From assembly GCA_963931925.1 (NCBI GenBank), contig OZ007569.1, positions 63,727,046 through 63,791,045 on the forward strand: a stretch of DNA of 64,000 bases, read 5' to 3'. The notes under the pieces were generated by a model. That model ran no database searches and was not told where the DNA came from. It was given only the letters and a program-made list of their open reading frames with translations. The position numbers and the translations under genes were made by a program. Below are positions 25,884-37,998 of the stretch, piece by piece (position 1 is the first letter of the stretch; each line of letters begins with the position of its first letter). The stretch comes from Onchidella celtica. Taxonomy: Eukaryota > Mollusca > Gastropoda > Systellommatophora > Onchidiidae.

Positions 25884-28800
25884 GCTGGAAAATATATCCA
25901 TGAATTTTGTAAATATGATAAAAGTCTGTTAAATCAACTTGTAGAAAGAGTATCAATCAGATAATAATACTTAAATATTCACACGCTGTCCAGGTATTAT
26001 GCACACCTGTGAGCCACCGTAGGAAATCTGTTTGAGGTTGCAAATTATCTGAGTCTAAACCTTTCCAATGATCCTCTTTACCATTCACACACTCTCCTTT
26101 CGGGAACAACTGGGATTTGCTGCAGAGCTGAGCTCATTTAAAACGTATAAGAAGTTATAAACAGTTTCTAAAAATAGGACCGCGAGAGCAGCATAATACC
26201 AGGTGCACTGTGGGCCAACCATTGTTTACTGAGCTGGTCACAGCAGACGTCTCTCTTTGCATCATCAGTCAGTTGCCGAGCAATATAGCAACAACAACAA
26301 CAAAAATGTTGTTTTTGCCTTCCCTACTCATGTAGATTGTATAATCCATTTAGATACTCAAAGGCTTAAAACTCGAATACCTATACAACAGTGACAACAC
26401 GCAGAGAGTTCAAATTTTCGAGGCAACAATGTATTACAGTTAAATAAGATTGTTCACAGATTGTAACGTTTTCCTTCTAGTTTATTTGTTGAGTAGTCTT
26501 GAAAAAGACTCAGTGGAACTTTTTCACCTGAGATATTTTTTTTTCCAATAAGTTGTTAAGGGAAGTTGTAAATTGTAAGAGCGTGTAAATTTAGAAATAC
26601 ATTGTGATCTTCTGAAAACCAATTCATGCTTACACTGCCCAGTTTCAAAGACTGTACATTTCGTCATGGTGAAAGTAAGTGGGGAATAATCGGAAAGAGA
26701 AAGAAGAACACAAGAACTTTGCGCCTCTCACGGTTTTCAACACAAGAAAAGATAGCCAAATAATACCACACCAACAACAACAAAAAACATGAGCCTTGTC
26801 TCGGTTTGAATGGGATCTGGCCGCCTGTTTGTCATTAAGTAGGGCCTACTGTAATTCTGCAGTTTAAGACAAGCCAGACTTTTGTACGGTACACGTCTAT
26901 TCTGTGACGCAATGTACTCAATATTGCATTCCTTGCAATAAATAATCCTTTAAAATCTTTTTACATCACTCGTGCGTGAAAGGCCTGCACCGTGTTGATA
27001 GTCTCATGCATTTGTGAAGGGAACAATACAAGTCGTTAGGATTGGGAAGTGGAAATAAAGACGCGTTCAACCAAACATCACAGCTTTTCTGTTTCCTCAA
27101 AGCGACGAATGAGAACTACTTCAGTATTAAACTATCTTTAAACAGTAATGCCTTAGAACTCATAATAACGTTATTCAAATATCAAACACTACCAGAACAA
27201 TATTTGATAAGACTTATCAGCTACTACTGACGTCATCTATTTAAGTCATCTTGTTCTTAATCAGCATTTTTTGTTTCATGTCAAAGAACTGCACAATCTA
27301 AGTGGAACAATAATTATGACTAATGATTTTAACATGCATGGCCGTGTGCTCAAAAGCAGTATCGTGTGAGGAAATAATGATTTGGAAATCGAATGTTTAA
27401 AACTATAATTTTAAATCCAGATACAAACAAGCACAAACTAGTAATTGCGGCGTGTTACCTGTGAATAAACTAAAGAATTTTTTTTTTTTAATTAAAAAAA
27501 ACTAAAAACCAACAGCAATAACTTACTTTTCCCGTTGCAGTTTTTTTTTTTTTTTTCATGTTCAGACGACTGGAATATTAGTACTGAAGTATATATTATA
27601 GAATAGTATACTGAAGTATATTATTGATACTAATAAAAAAACAAAATTTATCTTCTTTTAGTGTATTCTACTAGTATGTTAGTCCAGCCCGCCCATGTGG
27701 TCGCTATTGAGCCATGGATGAACAGAAGTAGTAGTTTCTAAGTAGATCCCTTTGACTTGAAGTTACTGTAAGAGAAGAGTAGACGGTCTTCAAACTCAAC
27801 CTTAATTAATGGGATAGGTGCCATTTACGAGATCAGCATTTGTCATATTCAGGATTTTTTTTATTCCGAGAAATGTTATAACAGGTTCCAGCTCCATTAA
27901 ATCATAGCATTTCAAGTTCTACAATATACAATACATTACATAACATAGGAAGTTGTCGATTCGACCCCTAAAAATATATTATCCAGCTTGCGAAGTATAA
28001 TATAGATTTCCAGAAACTAAAGACAGGTTTATTGATGTTGCAAACAAATTGTCACATGGACCCCCGCCCTCCCCCCCCCCCCCCACAACTTCTTTTTAAT
28101 CGACTTCTGACAGAAGTTTGGTGAAACCGTGAAATTAGATGACCAGACTTTATACTCAAACTTCCCACTGTCCCGATATTAAGAGGTCTACCTTTAAAAA
28201 CAAACAACAACTCATACCAAGAATCCCTACTGATAATGGAAAGGTTTTTACAGTAGACCACTGTGAGTCAGTGCTGCCCGTCCGACATGGTGAGACAGAC
28301 GAAAGAGAAAGCCAGGTTCACCTTATTGTGTATTTCGTTCCCTTGGCAACACGATGGCATGATGTACACAAAGGTGTACTCACCTAGTACTTGAAGAGAA
28401 CAGGGGAAAAACATCAAAAAGATGTACCAGGAGTATGTTGGTAGTACACGGCAAAACTGGTGAGGAGGACTACACCTACAGATTTTTTTTTAAAAATTGG
28501 ATGTGACCAGTTTCGGCAAAATAAACTGTGCGTGTTTACCCACCATTTTGTTTGTTCGTTTGTTTGTTGTTTTTTGAGTGTGTGTGTGTGTGCGCGTGTT
28601 AAACAATAAGTTTATAAATAAACTTACGCATGAGCGGTTATATATTTATCAAAGTGGCTTACAAGGTCATGAGAGGATTACATTGTAGTATTGGTAATTC
28701 TTTGATTGAATTCAATGATAGTAATTAAAATATTATTTGCATCAATATTATTTTAAAACTATATTTATGCACTATCCGTATTTGCATAGAATTATATAAT

Positions 28801-28975
28801 GAATATTCACATAACAACGGGACGTGCTATTATTATTTACATAATCTCATACACCACATTCCGAAGTCAAAATTTGCTGATAATAGTGTCGAATAAGTCA
28901 ACAAGACCCACAAGTTATTTGGTTCCTCCTTATTCGGGCCATGTGTCACCGAACGAACATGAACGTGAATCACTT
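25884..28975. other. Intergenic sequence, no gene recognised
   Basis: AT-rich, with A/T homopolymers (27479-27489, 27541-27556), an imperfect palindrome at about 27584-27640 (TATTAGTACTGAAG... with ...TACTAATA), a C tract at about 28069-28084, and a TG run at about 28578-28592. A third fragment of the 8541/25698 repeat is at 26716-26737. Confidence 0.55.
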
Positions 28976-29287
28976 AACTTGAATTTCCCGGGAACTGGAG
29001 CCGACACGGGAAATGAAATTGCCAAGGATGTTATTTTGAAATGCGCGCACAACCATTCTCGTGGGGAAAAAAATGGTACCGTTTTAGTAAGACAGACGAA
29101 CTCCGGAGGCTTCACCCAACTTGACTTTTCCCGAGAGCTGGAACCGAGATGGGAAATAAAATTACGGAGGACGTTATTTTTTTTAAATCGTCGCACAAAT
29201 ATTTTCGGGGGAAAATACGGTAGCCTACCGTATTATGAAGAACGAGAGAAATGATAATGCAAGACAGACCAACTTCGGTGGTTGATA
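28976..29287 (+). repeat. Imperfect tandem duplication (about 142 and 170 bp units)
   Basis: Unit A (28976-29117) and unit B (29118-about 29287) share, in order, AACTTGA, TTTCCCG, a GGAGCC/GGAACC block, GGGAAAT, AAATT, GTTATTTT, a CGCACAA block, a GGGGAAAA block and AAGACAGAC. Unit B holds a short insertion. Divergence is clear but the order is fully kept, which indicates an old local duplication. The frame is partly open across both units, but I see no protein family. Confidence 0.6.
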
Positions 29288-29596
29288 TTGAAAACTTGTG
29301 CGGCTACTTGGCTTGCAAAGACGCAAAGAATTATGACTAATATGACGTGTAAAAAAGTCTGCATCTCTTCCCTCATTCGACAGCAGGTGTGCTGTGTTGG
29401 AATAAACGTTTTTTTTTAGCCCTGCAATAGACTTATATTCTTCTTTTGACCGGGTGAACAGTTTTACAGCCCTTGCACGAACTGTATGAATGCTGCAGGG
29501 CGACACTTCCTGTCTTGCTGCAGAAACAAGTGCAGCTACCCTGCAGTTAGCCAGGAATTGTCACGCTGCAACACCCAACGTGGCGCCATAATTTGT

Positions 29597-30467
29597 AGCA
29601 CAAGTAATACCCCTGTCACGAGTGGAGTGAGTGCAATTAAGGGGATTGCTACAGAGCGGGTGTAGAGTAAGGACTCACAGTAGACAGCAAGTTAAGCGTG
29701 CTGTTGTGAGTAGTGGGAGGGGGTCTGAATGAGGCGAAAGCGCGGTATTACTATCACTGCAAGTTAGAAGGTCCGACGGAGCGGACCTGTGAATAAGAGC
29801 CCAGCGGGCGGACATAAGTGAAAGCAGTCGGGAGACGGATGAGTGTTGTTCCAGTAATGACTGGTGTCGGGGACGGGCCGAAGAGCCACCTCGATGAGCA
29901 CAAGGGATAGGCCAGCATAGGGCCGGAGGCCGCACATAGGCCAGAAGTGAGGCTGTCAGTGCAGGACAGTAGAGGCACATAAAGTCGTGGCAGTCAGGCC
30001 ACGGACAGGGACGTAGATAGGAGAGTGCATGAGATACTATATTGTTGCCATGTTGATGGCCATGGAAATAATAATGTGTTATTGCCCTGCGGAGGTGCTA
30101 GGGGAGTGCTAAGGTGTATGACAATAGGAAGGTGATATTGAGAGACTGCGGTGCCAGTGAATCATTAATGTACTATTAAGACCCTGAGGGGAGAGGCTGA
30201 GGCCGAAGTGCCTTTAGGAGTAACTACCGGATTGTGGGTCCGAGGGAGAGTGTGTGTGAGAATAAGGCCGTTGTACGGCAGTTCATTTCAATAATATAAT
30301 GTATGTAATTGCGCTATTATATGTATAATTATGTTTAATAAATGTGTGAGTCTGATGGGTTGTTTGGTTAAGTGTTAAACTTGTTTGTTCGTGATTGTCG
30401 TCCTGTCATAAACTATTACATCTCCCAGTCTGGGATTTGTGACAACCCCCAAACGACCATCTTGTTA
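29597..30467 (-). mobile_element. Candidate LTR of an LTR retrotransposon
   Basis: Read on the minus strand, the block starts TGTAACAAGATGG and ends GTGCTACA, the TG...CA ends expected of an LTR, with length about 870 bp. Five bases beyond the minus-strand 3' end comes TGGCGCCACGTTGGG (near 29576-29590), which looks like a tRNA primer-binding site. The only AATAAA (about 30339) is on the plus strand, which argues against the minus orientation. No partner LTR, gag/pol or target duplication was found. It could be an LTR-plus-leader fragment or a solo LTR. Confidence 0.4.
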
Positions 30468-30647
30468 CAAATGATTAATCTGTTCTTTAAAAGGCTTGTC
30501 GAAGAGAGGGTTAGAAAATGTAGGGAAAAATTTTTTGAGAGTGTGAATAAACTAAATCATAGATCTAAATCTAATCCTGACAGGAGTCAAAGTTAATACT
30601 TTGACATTTTATCGATACCATCTGTGGGGAAGTAAAAACTGAGAGCA

Positions 30648-30655
30648 TTGCCAAC
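30648..30655 (+). repeat. 8-bp target-site duplication, left
   Basis: TTGCCAAC, identical to 31019-31026 on the other side of the MITE. Confidence 0.75.
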
Positions 30656-31018
30656 CAGTGGCGTGCAGAGCAGAACCGAACCGTCTTAACGCATGGGCAC
30701 ACCTGGCAGTTGCTAAGAGGGCCCAAAACCTTTAGGGGGCCCCATGCATGCAAATTTACATTGGTTTTTGAAACGGGAAAAAAAATCCCGAGCATTACAA
30801 AAGAATCTGCCCAGGGGCCCATAATGATGTTAGGACGACCCTGGTGCAGAGGTTTGGTGATGCCCCATCAGACCCGGGGCCAACTTCTTGAATGTAAGCT
30901 TATTCACCAAGACTCAGTTACAGGGCCTAGACGCTCTTTGATTGGATGCCCCCCCCCCATCCCTGAAATGGAAGCTCGGGGCCGTCGCCTCCTCTGCCCC
31001 CCTTTCTGCACGCCACCG
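30656..31018. mobile_element. hAT-like MITE with 8-bp duplications
   Basis: The left end is CAGTGGCGTGCAGA. The right end, read inward on the other strand, is CGGTGGCGTGCAGA, so the terminal inverted repeats differ at one of 14 bases. Both ends are flanked by TTGCCAAC. An 8-bp duplication with CAG-type ends points to a hAT-type transposase acting in trans. The 363-bp element holds no credible transposase; the interior is rich in GGGCCC motifs. Confidence 0.8.
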
Positions 31019-31026
31019 TTGCCAAC
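31019..31026 (+). repeat. 8-bp target-site duplication, right
   Basis: TTGCCAAC, second copy, bordering the hAT-like MITE. Confidence 0.75.
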
Positions 31027-32070
31027 AGCATCAGATCAGGTCAAGTTCAATTTGGCAAACGCAACGCCTTTCACCATGGCAGGTGGTTCGTGATATAACA
31101 GATTCATCTAGACATGAAAGACAATAAACTATAACGTGCGGGGCGGTGTTGGCACAATTTTTGTTATCACAGAAATATTGTCGGTTACCTGTAAAGTTGA
31201 TTGCTAGCAATTGCGGGGCAACGGGGAGCAACCTCATCCCAGAGTTTACCTAATTATCGGTTATTCTAGTCATGTAAACAAATGTAGGCACCACAAGGAG
31301 AGTTTATTTTTGCTAACTTAATTTGGGGGGGGGGGGGGGGGGAGGAGGGGAGGAGATGAGCAAGGAGCAAAATCATGAAGATGTTCATTATCCTACGTTG
31401 ACATTGCAAGAAAAAATGACAGAGGCGAGACAATTTTTGGGAAAATTAAAATGTCAGATGAAATACACACAAACAAAACAAAACAAAATAAAAAGTAAAA
31501 AATTAACCAGTTGCCTCTTTTGATGCCATTGGAACCAGTTGACACATTCACGAACTTAGAAATAAACACATCATTGACGCCATTGTAATATTGAGGCCAT
31601 CAGCGACATTAGTGTGATCAGACAACATAATATCGTCACTGTCAGCATGTATTGCACAACAGTACTAATAGTCCCACCACTGCCACCTATATATTACAAA
31701 CGCACGCACATACATACATTCGTGCCACGATACGAAGATCAGCTGACTAAACAGGGATAACATTATTTCACGGTAAAACAACCCTGTAACGACATTCAAA
31801 TTTACAAGGGTGTCTTGTCGTGATAATGACAAGAAACCATAGCATACTGGAACACAATAAGTGATTCCACACACCAACGAAATTAATGAAGTACATGCAG
31901 TCCATTTCAGACAATGACTTCAGGAGCGGAATTAGGAATTCTTCGAGGGGAAGGGGGGGGGGTTTACATATCTACCCTACTCGATCATTTTCCTTACACC
32001 TACTTATCCCCCATCCACTGACCCACCCCTTTCTTCTCTGCCTTTTCATTCTTCTCCCATTCTCTCTGTA

Positions 32071-32101
<31 letters not shown>

Positions 32102-32210
32102 AGGAGTGACTGCTCTCGTGGCTCCGCCACTACTGCCCCCATATAATCTAACAATAGACTCGACAGCAGTGCATTAGCCTAAAGATGATGATGAAAAGGT
32201 GATACGGTAC
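31027..32210. other. Intergenic sequence, no gene recognised
   Basis: Contains an 18-bp G tract at 31325-31342, a G tract near 31956, and a (TC)n run at about 32079-32101. Nothing coding is recognised. Confidence 0.55.
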
Positions 32211-32573
32211 CAGTGCTGGATTAACCGTCAAGTAAAATAAGCAGGCGCTCATGGTACCAAGGAAAAATAACGAGGGGAAGGGGCAGAAATTTTTCATTGG
32301 ACCATATGATGCAAAACTGCAAATTGAACCAGGGTCCACAAAAAAAAAACACAAAAAAACACCCCCCGAGATAAATGAAAAAATAAAGTATTTGCTGGGC
32401 ATAAGGCTCCTTGTTTTATATTTTTTTAATGTATGAACAAAATTGACTGGCGTCTAGTGCGGTCGTATGATGCAGAGCGCTTCGAATATGTGTTACATAT
32501 AATACATATAATTTATGGGGGCACCAAAATCGTTAAAGTGCTTGGGGCTTCTAAAGGCCTTAATCCGGCCCTG
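32211..32573. mobile_element. Second hAT-like MITE (decayed)
   Basis: The left end CAGTGCTGGATTAA and the right end read inward, CAGGGCCGGATTAA, agree at 12 of 14 bases. The flanking octamers TACGGTAC and TACGAGTC agree at 5 of 8, so the target duplication is imperfect or only apparent. It is also 363 bp long, but the interior differs from the element at 30656. No coding capacity is recognised. Confidence 0.5.
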
Positions 32574-33097
32574 TACGAGTCACAAACTTACAAGCCCATT
32601 TTCAAAATATACCCGTAGCCTACGTTCATCACACACTTCCAAAGTACCCGAGTTTGCTCCAAAAACAAACTAAACATGCATTGGACGGAATGTTAACAAT
32701 TATCAGTTGTTCAGATGAGATGTAAGATTACATAGGGCACTTAACACTGTTTACATGCTTCGTCTTGCAACATGTATCTTGCGAATAAGCTATGCTGTAA
32801 ATTTGGCATTGTGTACATGATAATATAAATAAATCTGTTAGCCTAATGTTAGAGTAAGCAAATCAATCTACACTGTAGAAGAATGACACATTGGGGGGGG
32901 GGGGGTGTTCTCTTATCCCACTCACCAGCTTGACGATGAAATATTTGCCATGATTAAACTGAACGCCAAACAATAATTTTTATAAAAAGGATGACAGGGG
33001 GAAAGCCGATCATATTCTCTCATTCCTCATTTCTTTCTCCACAGGTTAAAACATTCAAGGTTGGAAAATAGGCGCCTTGAGCGCAGAGACATGCTCA
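32574..33097. other. Intergenic sequence, no gene recognised
   Basis: Ordinary AT-rich sequence with one G tract at about 32894-32906. Confidence 0.55.
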
Positions 33098-33141
33098 TAT
33101 AGATAGATAGAAAGATAGGTAGATAGATAGATAGATAGATC

Positions 33142-33210
<69 letters not shown>
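33098..33210 (+). repeat. (GATA)n microsatellite
   Basis: About 113 bp of GATA units with few interruptions. The shadow frames encode YLSI repeats with no coding meaning. Confidence 0.95.
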
Positions 33211-33979
33211 CGTACTGATAGACAGAATGATGATAGACAGACAGAGAAATGGATAGATTGCTGGATACCGATAGTGAAGAGGGGAAACAATCCATGCAGT
33301 GGCTTCCTGACTGTGCTTCGCGCGCCGGTATCGTGGTCTCACGTATCCTGACTTGATTGATGGAAAAGAGGGAGGAGCATTGCAATGAGAAAATTCCTAG
33401 AGCACATGGTCACTATTTTCGGCACAGGGATGTCGTGATGCCTTATCCTCGGCGTACTCACCTGAGATTTAGAAGCTGCTCTCGAGAGTATAAACCTTCA
33501 CAGGTTCTGTTACTGCTCAAACTATAGACGTGGATTTGTCTTAACGTTTGTGACAGTAAATCAATTATCGACAGTAACATTTGTCACTTGACTCTGAGCA
33601 TGTTCGAAAGCAGCAGATGGTGCTTGTATTAAAAAAGCTAATATTATTATAAATGACCCCCAACATCCCCTGAACAAGGAATATATAAGATCTGTAAGAA
33701 GTTTAAGGCTGTTGTCAAAGAAAACTAAAACTGAGCGCTACTTTAAATCGTTTATACCATCATCAACTAGGATGTTACAATAATGTCGTCATCTTGATCG
33801 TAATCTGTGCACAGTTGAATTATGTCATGCGTGTCAGGTCAATGTGTTTTAGTTAGGGAAGCATATTGTGTGCACTGTTAATTTTGTTAATTTAGTTAAT
33901 TTATCAGTGTGTGTGTATATATGTGTGTGTGCGCGCTATGTATCATACTTTCTGCTTCTGTAACTGTATTGTTATGTAT
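33211..33979. other. Intergenic sequence, no gene recognised
   Basis: Nothing recognisable apart from a TG-rich run at about 33907-33931. Confidence 0.5.
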
Positions 33980-34042
33980 TCAATGATCAAAACAAATTTC
34001 CTTGTACAAGGACGAATAAAATTTATCTTATCTTATCTTATT
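33980..34042 (+). mobile_element. 3' end of a LINE or SINE with (TTATC)n tail
   Basis: AATTTCCTTGTACAAGGACG and then AATAAAATTTATC lead directly into TTATC repeats. This is the layout of CR1/L2-like non-LTR 3' ends, which finish in short tandem repeats instead of poly(A). The 5' extent is unclear, and no coding part was seen upstream. Confidence 0.45.
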
Positions 34043-34163
34043 ATATCTAGTGTCTCTAATTAATACTGTATACATGTGATGATGTGCCATTAAGTAAACC
34101 TGATATGAATTTCTTTCACATTTTGCACCTGTCATATATAAAAAGGGGAGGTTTGTTTAATCT

Positions 34164-34178
34164 TTATCTATCTATCTG

Positions 34179-34233
<55 letters not shown>

Positions 34234-34299
34234 GTCTGTCTGTCTGTCTGTCTGTCCGTCCGTCCGTCCGGCCGTCCATCCATCCACCCACCCACCCAC

Positions 34300-34331
<32 letters not shown>

Positions 34332-34375
34332 GTATGATACTATCTATCTATCTATTCATGCGTCCACCCATGTTA
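34164..34375 (+). repeat. Compound tetranucleotide microsatellite
   Basis: (TATC)n passes into (TCTG)n, (TCCG)n, CCAT/CACC units and back to TATC. The gradual change of unit along the array looks like serial point mutation followed by slippage. Confidence 0.95.
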
Positions 34376-35067
34376 CTCTCAATATCATACTATTTTTGTG
34401 AATTACCACAAAAGACTGTACAACCAACACATTTTAGCATCAGTCTACAGCAGCAGCTGAAGAGGTTGTGTCGATTAAAATTGTGAGAGAGAGAAAGGAA
34501 TGAGAATAAATTGTAAAATAAAAATGAAAGGAATTCAATACCTTAACTGCAAATTGTGAATGAGACGGACGCGAATGAAAGTATCATTATCCCCTGATTC
34601 AAAGAAAAACAAATAGAAGGACACAATAATCTATACGTTAGTACAAGCTAAACGGTCCCTCTTTCAGTTAACCCAATCAATGAGCCATGACGCTGTTCTG
34701 TTGGTAGGCCAAGGGAGAGAAGTAGGGAAATCACAAAACCACCAGTTCGACATAACTCATGATAGGCTAAGGCTTTTGTGTTTTCCAGCAATCCTTTATT
34801 CAGATATATTACAGCAAAGTACAAGCAAAGATCTATACCAGTAACAATCGCATGCAGTAATAGTATCTTTGGTACTAGGGTGAAAAGATCTTTAGCCAAG
34901 AATGAAAAAGGTATTTAGATACAGTACTTACACCCTTTAGTTTTAGACAGCTGAAATGGAAAGAGATGCAGTGTTACTGTTTGAAAGGACAGTTTTGAAA
35001 CAACACAGTTACGTCGATTGCGATGCACAGGCAGACAGACGTGTCTTTTTATTGATTAAGATAGGTA

Positions 35068-35141
35068 CATAGATAGATAGATAGATACCGGTAGATAGAT
35101 AGTGTAGATAGATAGATACATGTAGATAGATAGATAGACAG
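35068..35141 (+). repeat. Interrupted (GATA)n microsatellite
   Basis: Several short GATA runs separated by CCGG, GTGTA and CATGTA interruptions. Confidence 0.85.
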
Positions 35142-35346
35142 AGTGTTAAGAAACGTCTCATGTGGAGCGAGACAGATGACGATTTTCAGAGAAAGAGTGA
35201 ATTCTTTCATTAGATGTTTCGGCCTTTAGCTTCCTGGCAGTGACTCTTCCTAGAACCCTGGCCATACCGAGTTCATGACTCTTGGTGTGCGTCACCTACT
35301 TTTTTTTTTCTTTTTCTGTTTGAACCGGTACCGCTGGTTTTTGTTT

Positions 35347-35381
35347 TGTGTGTGTGTGTGTGTGTGTGTGTGCGTGCGTGC

Positions 35382-35415
<34 letters not shown>
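35347..35415 (+). repeat. (TG)n microsatellite
   Basis: About 69 bp of TG/TGCG dinucleotides. Confidence 0.9.
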
Positions 35416-35417
<2 letters not shown>

Positions 35418-35579
35418 GTGTCTTATCCATTTTGCCCAAACTGCCACTGGTTAGGCTATATGGTACATGTATAACTATAATTTTAGGCTATGAATTTAGT
35501 GTTCATTTCTTTTACACCAAATCCAACAGGAAGCATTTTCCGCTGTTGTTGCTATTTCCACTTCTAATTTTCCTGCCAC

Positions 35580-36930
35580 TTAGATTGAGTTTCTTCAGAA
35601 GAGAGTACATTGTTGAACCGACAAATCCCGTTGCTCCTTCCACCGCGAATATAGGCTACTTGACTTCATTCCGGTATTCCTTAGATCCCTCAGGAGATCC
35701 TGATATTTGGTCACGTCGTATTCGTGCTGCTCCTCCATGTCTGTTTCATGCGGGACAGTTAGCTCAATCAGGGCGTGTGTTTGAGCTCACTTCGAGCTGA
35801 GTGCTATGTCTGGTCCTAGGCGCTCTTAGCCTATAGTTAGTAAGAGCGCCTAGGTCTGGTCTCATACCGGAGATCTGTACCAGCTCAGGATAGTCGTTAA
35901 ATCATTCCAAGTCTGCTGCCACTTTCCAGTCATTGGCTTCGTCCAATAACCCCCGTGCAGGAGAATTGCAAAGTACGTTGGTGGGGGTATTGCTGGACGC
36001 CTGGATAAGGTCTTTGTTCTGGGTTCATCAGTCTTCTTCTCTGCCTTTGCTACTTCTGATGCAATGGTTGTTGCTAGAATTTCAAGGACACAATTGTGAC
36101 GCCAGGTGTATCTTCCACAAGCTAAATGCGACCTTGCACCCAGACAGAATGTGTTGCAATGTCTGTTTCCCATCTTATAGCGGACATTCATCGCTGCTCT
36201 ATCGAATGAGGTTTGTCTTTGTGGGAAGGACATCATAAGCAGTGCGAATACTGAAAGAGAACTTAATAGGCGCCGTGTGCCAGGTGTCGTTCCACGAATA
36301 TGCTCTTTGCGAGGCGCTCTCCCAGTTTGTCCCCTGACCTTGCACTCCTTGTTGCTTTCCGAACTCTATTTTCGTCTTCTTCGCATCTGATCTCTTGAAG
36401 CACTATGTCTCGCTTTTCTTTAGGCCCTGCTGTAGCAACTGGCGGATATGAATGCTTGCCTACTCCTTTTCTGTTCGACTGAGTGGTCCGTTGATTTCCT
36501 TTATTTGCAGGGAGCATTCTGCTGCTGCGACTGCTTCTCTCACTTTCCACTTTCGACCTGTTTTCAGTTCGGGTTCTATATTTCTTACTGCTTCATCTTG
36601 TGAACCCTTGAACATTAGATAAAGGTGGGCCTTCCCTACTTTCTATTCCTCATTCAGGGATTCAATTGGTAGTACTACTACTAGCTTTGTTTGTTTGCCT
36701 GCAAGTGCGACATCGGTTAAACATAGAGGGAGTCCGATCCATTTTCTTGTGTCTTTGCCTCTAGCCCCTCCACAGTTCAGGTTGGAATCTCATAAACTAG
36801 CAGTGGCCATAGAAGTTTGGGGACAAGCATTAACTGGAGAATCCATAACTTGAACTTTCCTGGGAGTCCATACTTGTCGATTTTCCTCACACCATCTGCC
36901 AGCTGTGTCTGCACTTCACCTCTTCATTTG
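35580..36930 (-). pseudogene. Frame-broken LINE ORF2 remnant (RT C-terminus and downstream domain)
   Basis: On the minus strand, fragments in several frames line up in the order of a non-LTR retrotransposon ORF2 of a different family from the intact LINE. First comes QTQLADGVRKIDKYGLPGK with WILQLMLVPKLLWPLL (about 36780-36905), the end of the RT domain. Then ACGRYTWRHNCVLEILA (about 36080-36130), the Cys/His-RWRH-type region. Last comes LTVPHETDMEEQHEYDVTKY (about 35690-35765), the IELTVP C-terminal domain. Stops and frameshifts separate them. The 5' part is missing and the right side abuts the microsatellite at 36933. It is inactive. The family is inferred from memory of these motifs. Confidence 0.7.
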
Positions 36931-36932
36931 TG

Positions 36933-37006
36933 TAGATAGATAAGATAGATAGACAGACAGACAGACAGATAGATAGACAGATGTACAGAGTGACAGATGG
37001 AGACAC

Positions 37007-37077
<71 letters not shown>

Positions 37078-37082
37078 GAGAT
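36933..37082 (+). repeat. (GATA)n/(CAGA)n microsatellite
   Basis: About 150 bp, with CAGA units at the left, GATA in the centre and mixed units between. It abuts the LINE remnant. Confidence 0.95.
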
Positions 37083-37998
37083 GACTGATGATAGACTGGC
37101 AAGTAGACAGACAGGCAGACCAGATAATATGCAATGCACAAGACTGTGGCACAACACAAAATACTGGGGAAACTTAGTGGTTTTAGATACATGCAATACT
37201 GTCCCTCTCTGTGCAATCAATTATTTTTTCCACTGTTTAACTTAAACTTAAGGTGTAAACTTCTTCCCCTTTCATAATTTACACACGTGTACAACCCTAT
37301 TCCTCCATCATAAAACAAACACTAACTTAGTAACTAATGCTATTCAAATGCTGAGGTGAAAAATTGCAATTTATAGGTGTATGTAAAATGCATATCATGG
37401 CACACCAAATCTGTAGTGGGACTAACATTTTGGCATAAAATTTAATAGCCTCATACCGTATCATATCAAGACGTCATGTCACCTTTGATAATAAAATAAA
37501 CTAACGGCAAACCCCTCTCTTGTATTTAACACATTTTTCTACTTTTCGATGTACCGGTACCATAATAAAGTATATAAAGTACAACAGTGATACTTAAGAA
37601 AGAACTGTGACAGACAAGACACCATTTACACCAACTAAACCAACTGGCAAAGTAATCATGAATCATGTATATTCTATTCCAATCATGTTTCAGTACAAGA
37701 TATACATGTACATGCACATTAAACAGTGTTTGCATTATGATCTGAACAGAACATGTGAAAAGCACACAAAACCACTTCATTTAAATAATGTTCTCAAGAA
37801 ACAATTTGAGAATTGTTACTCTGTTGAACAGGCACTGAAAAAATTTGTCTATCACATGAGACAACCACATCCTCAGTCAAACACCACAATGCCATGCAGA
37901 ATATTAAAACTGTTTCTTCCAAACTCATATTATTATCAATGTGTTCATGGTACGGTAACAGATACATGTATGTATTCCAGTCATAATTGTTCTAAATA
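37083..37998. other. PET117 3' flank and intergenic sequence
   Basis: Downstream of the PET117 stop codon on the minus strand. It probably includes the PET117 3' UTR, whose polyadenylation site I could not place. No other gene is recognised. Confidence 0.5.

Noticed and set aside
29675..29980. A 101-codon minus-strand protein
   Set aside because: It lies inside the candidate LTR, is of low complexity in Leu/Ser/Ala and resembles no family.
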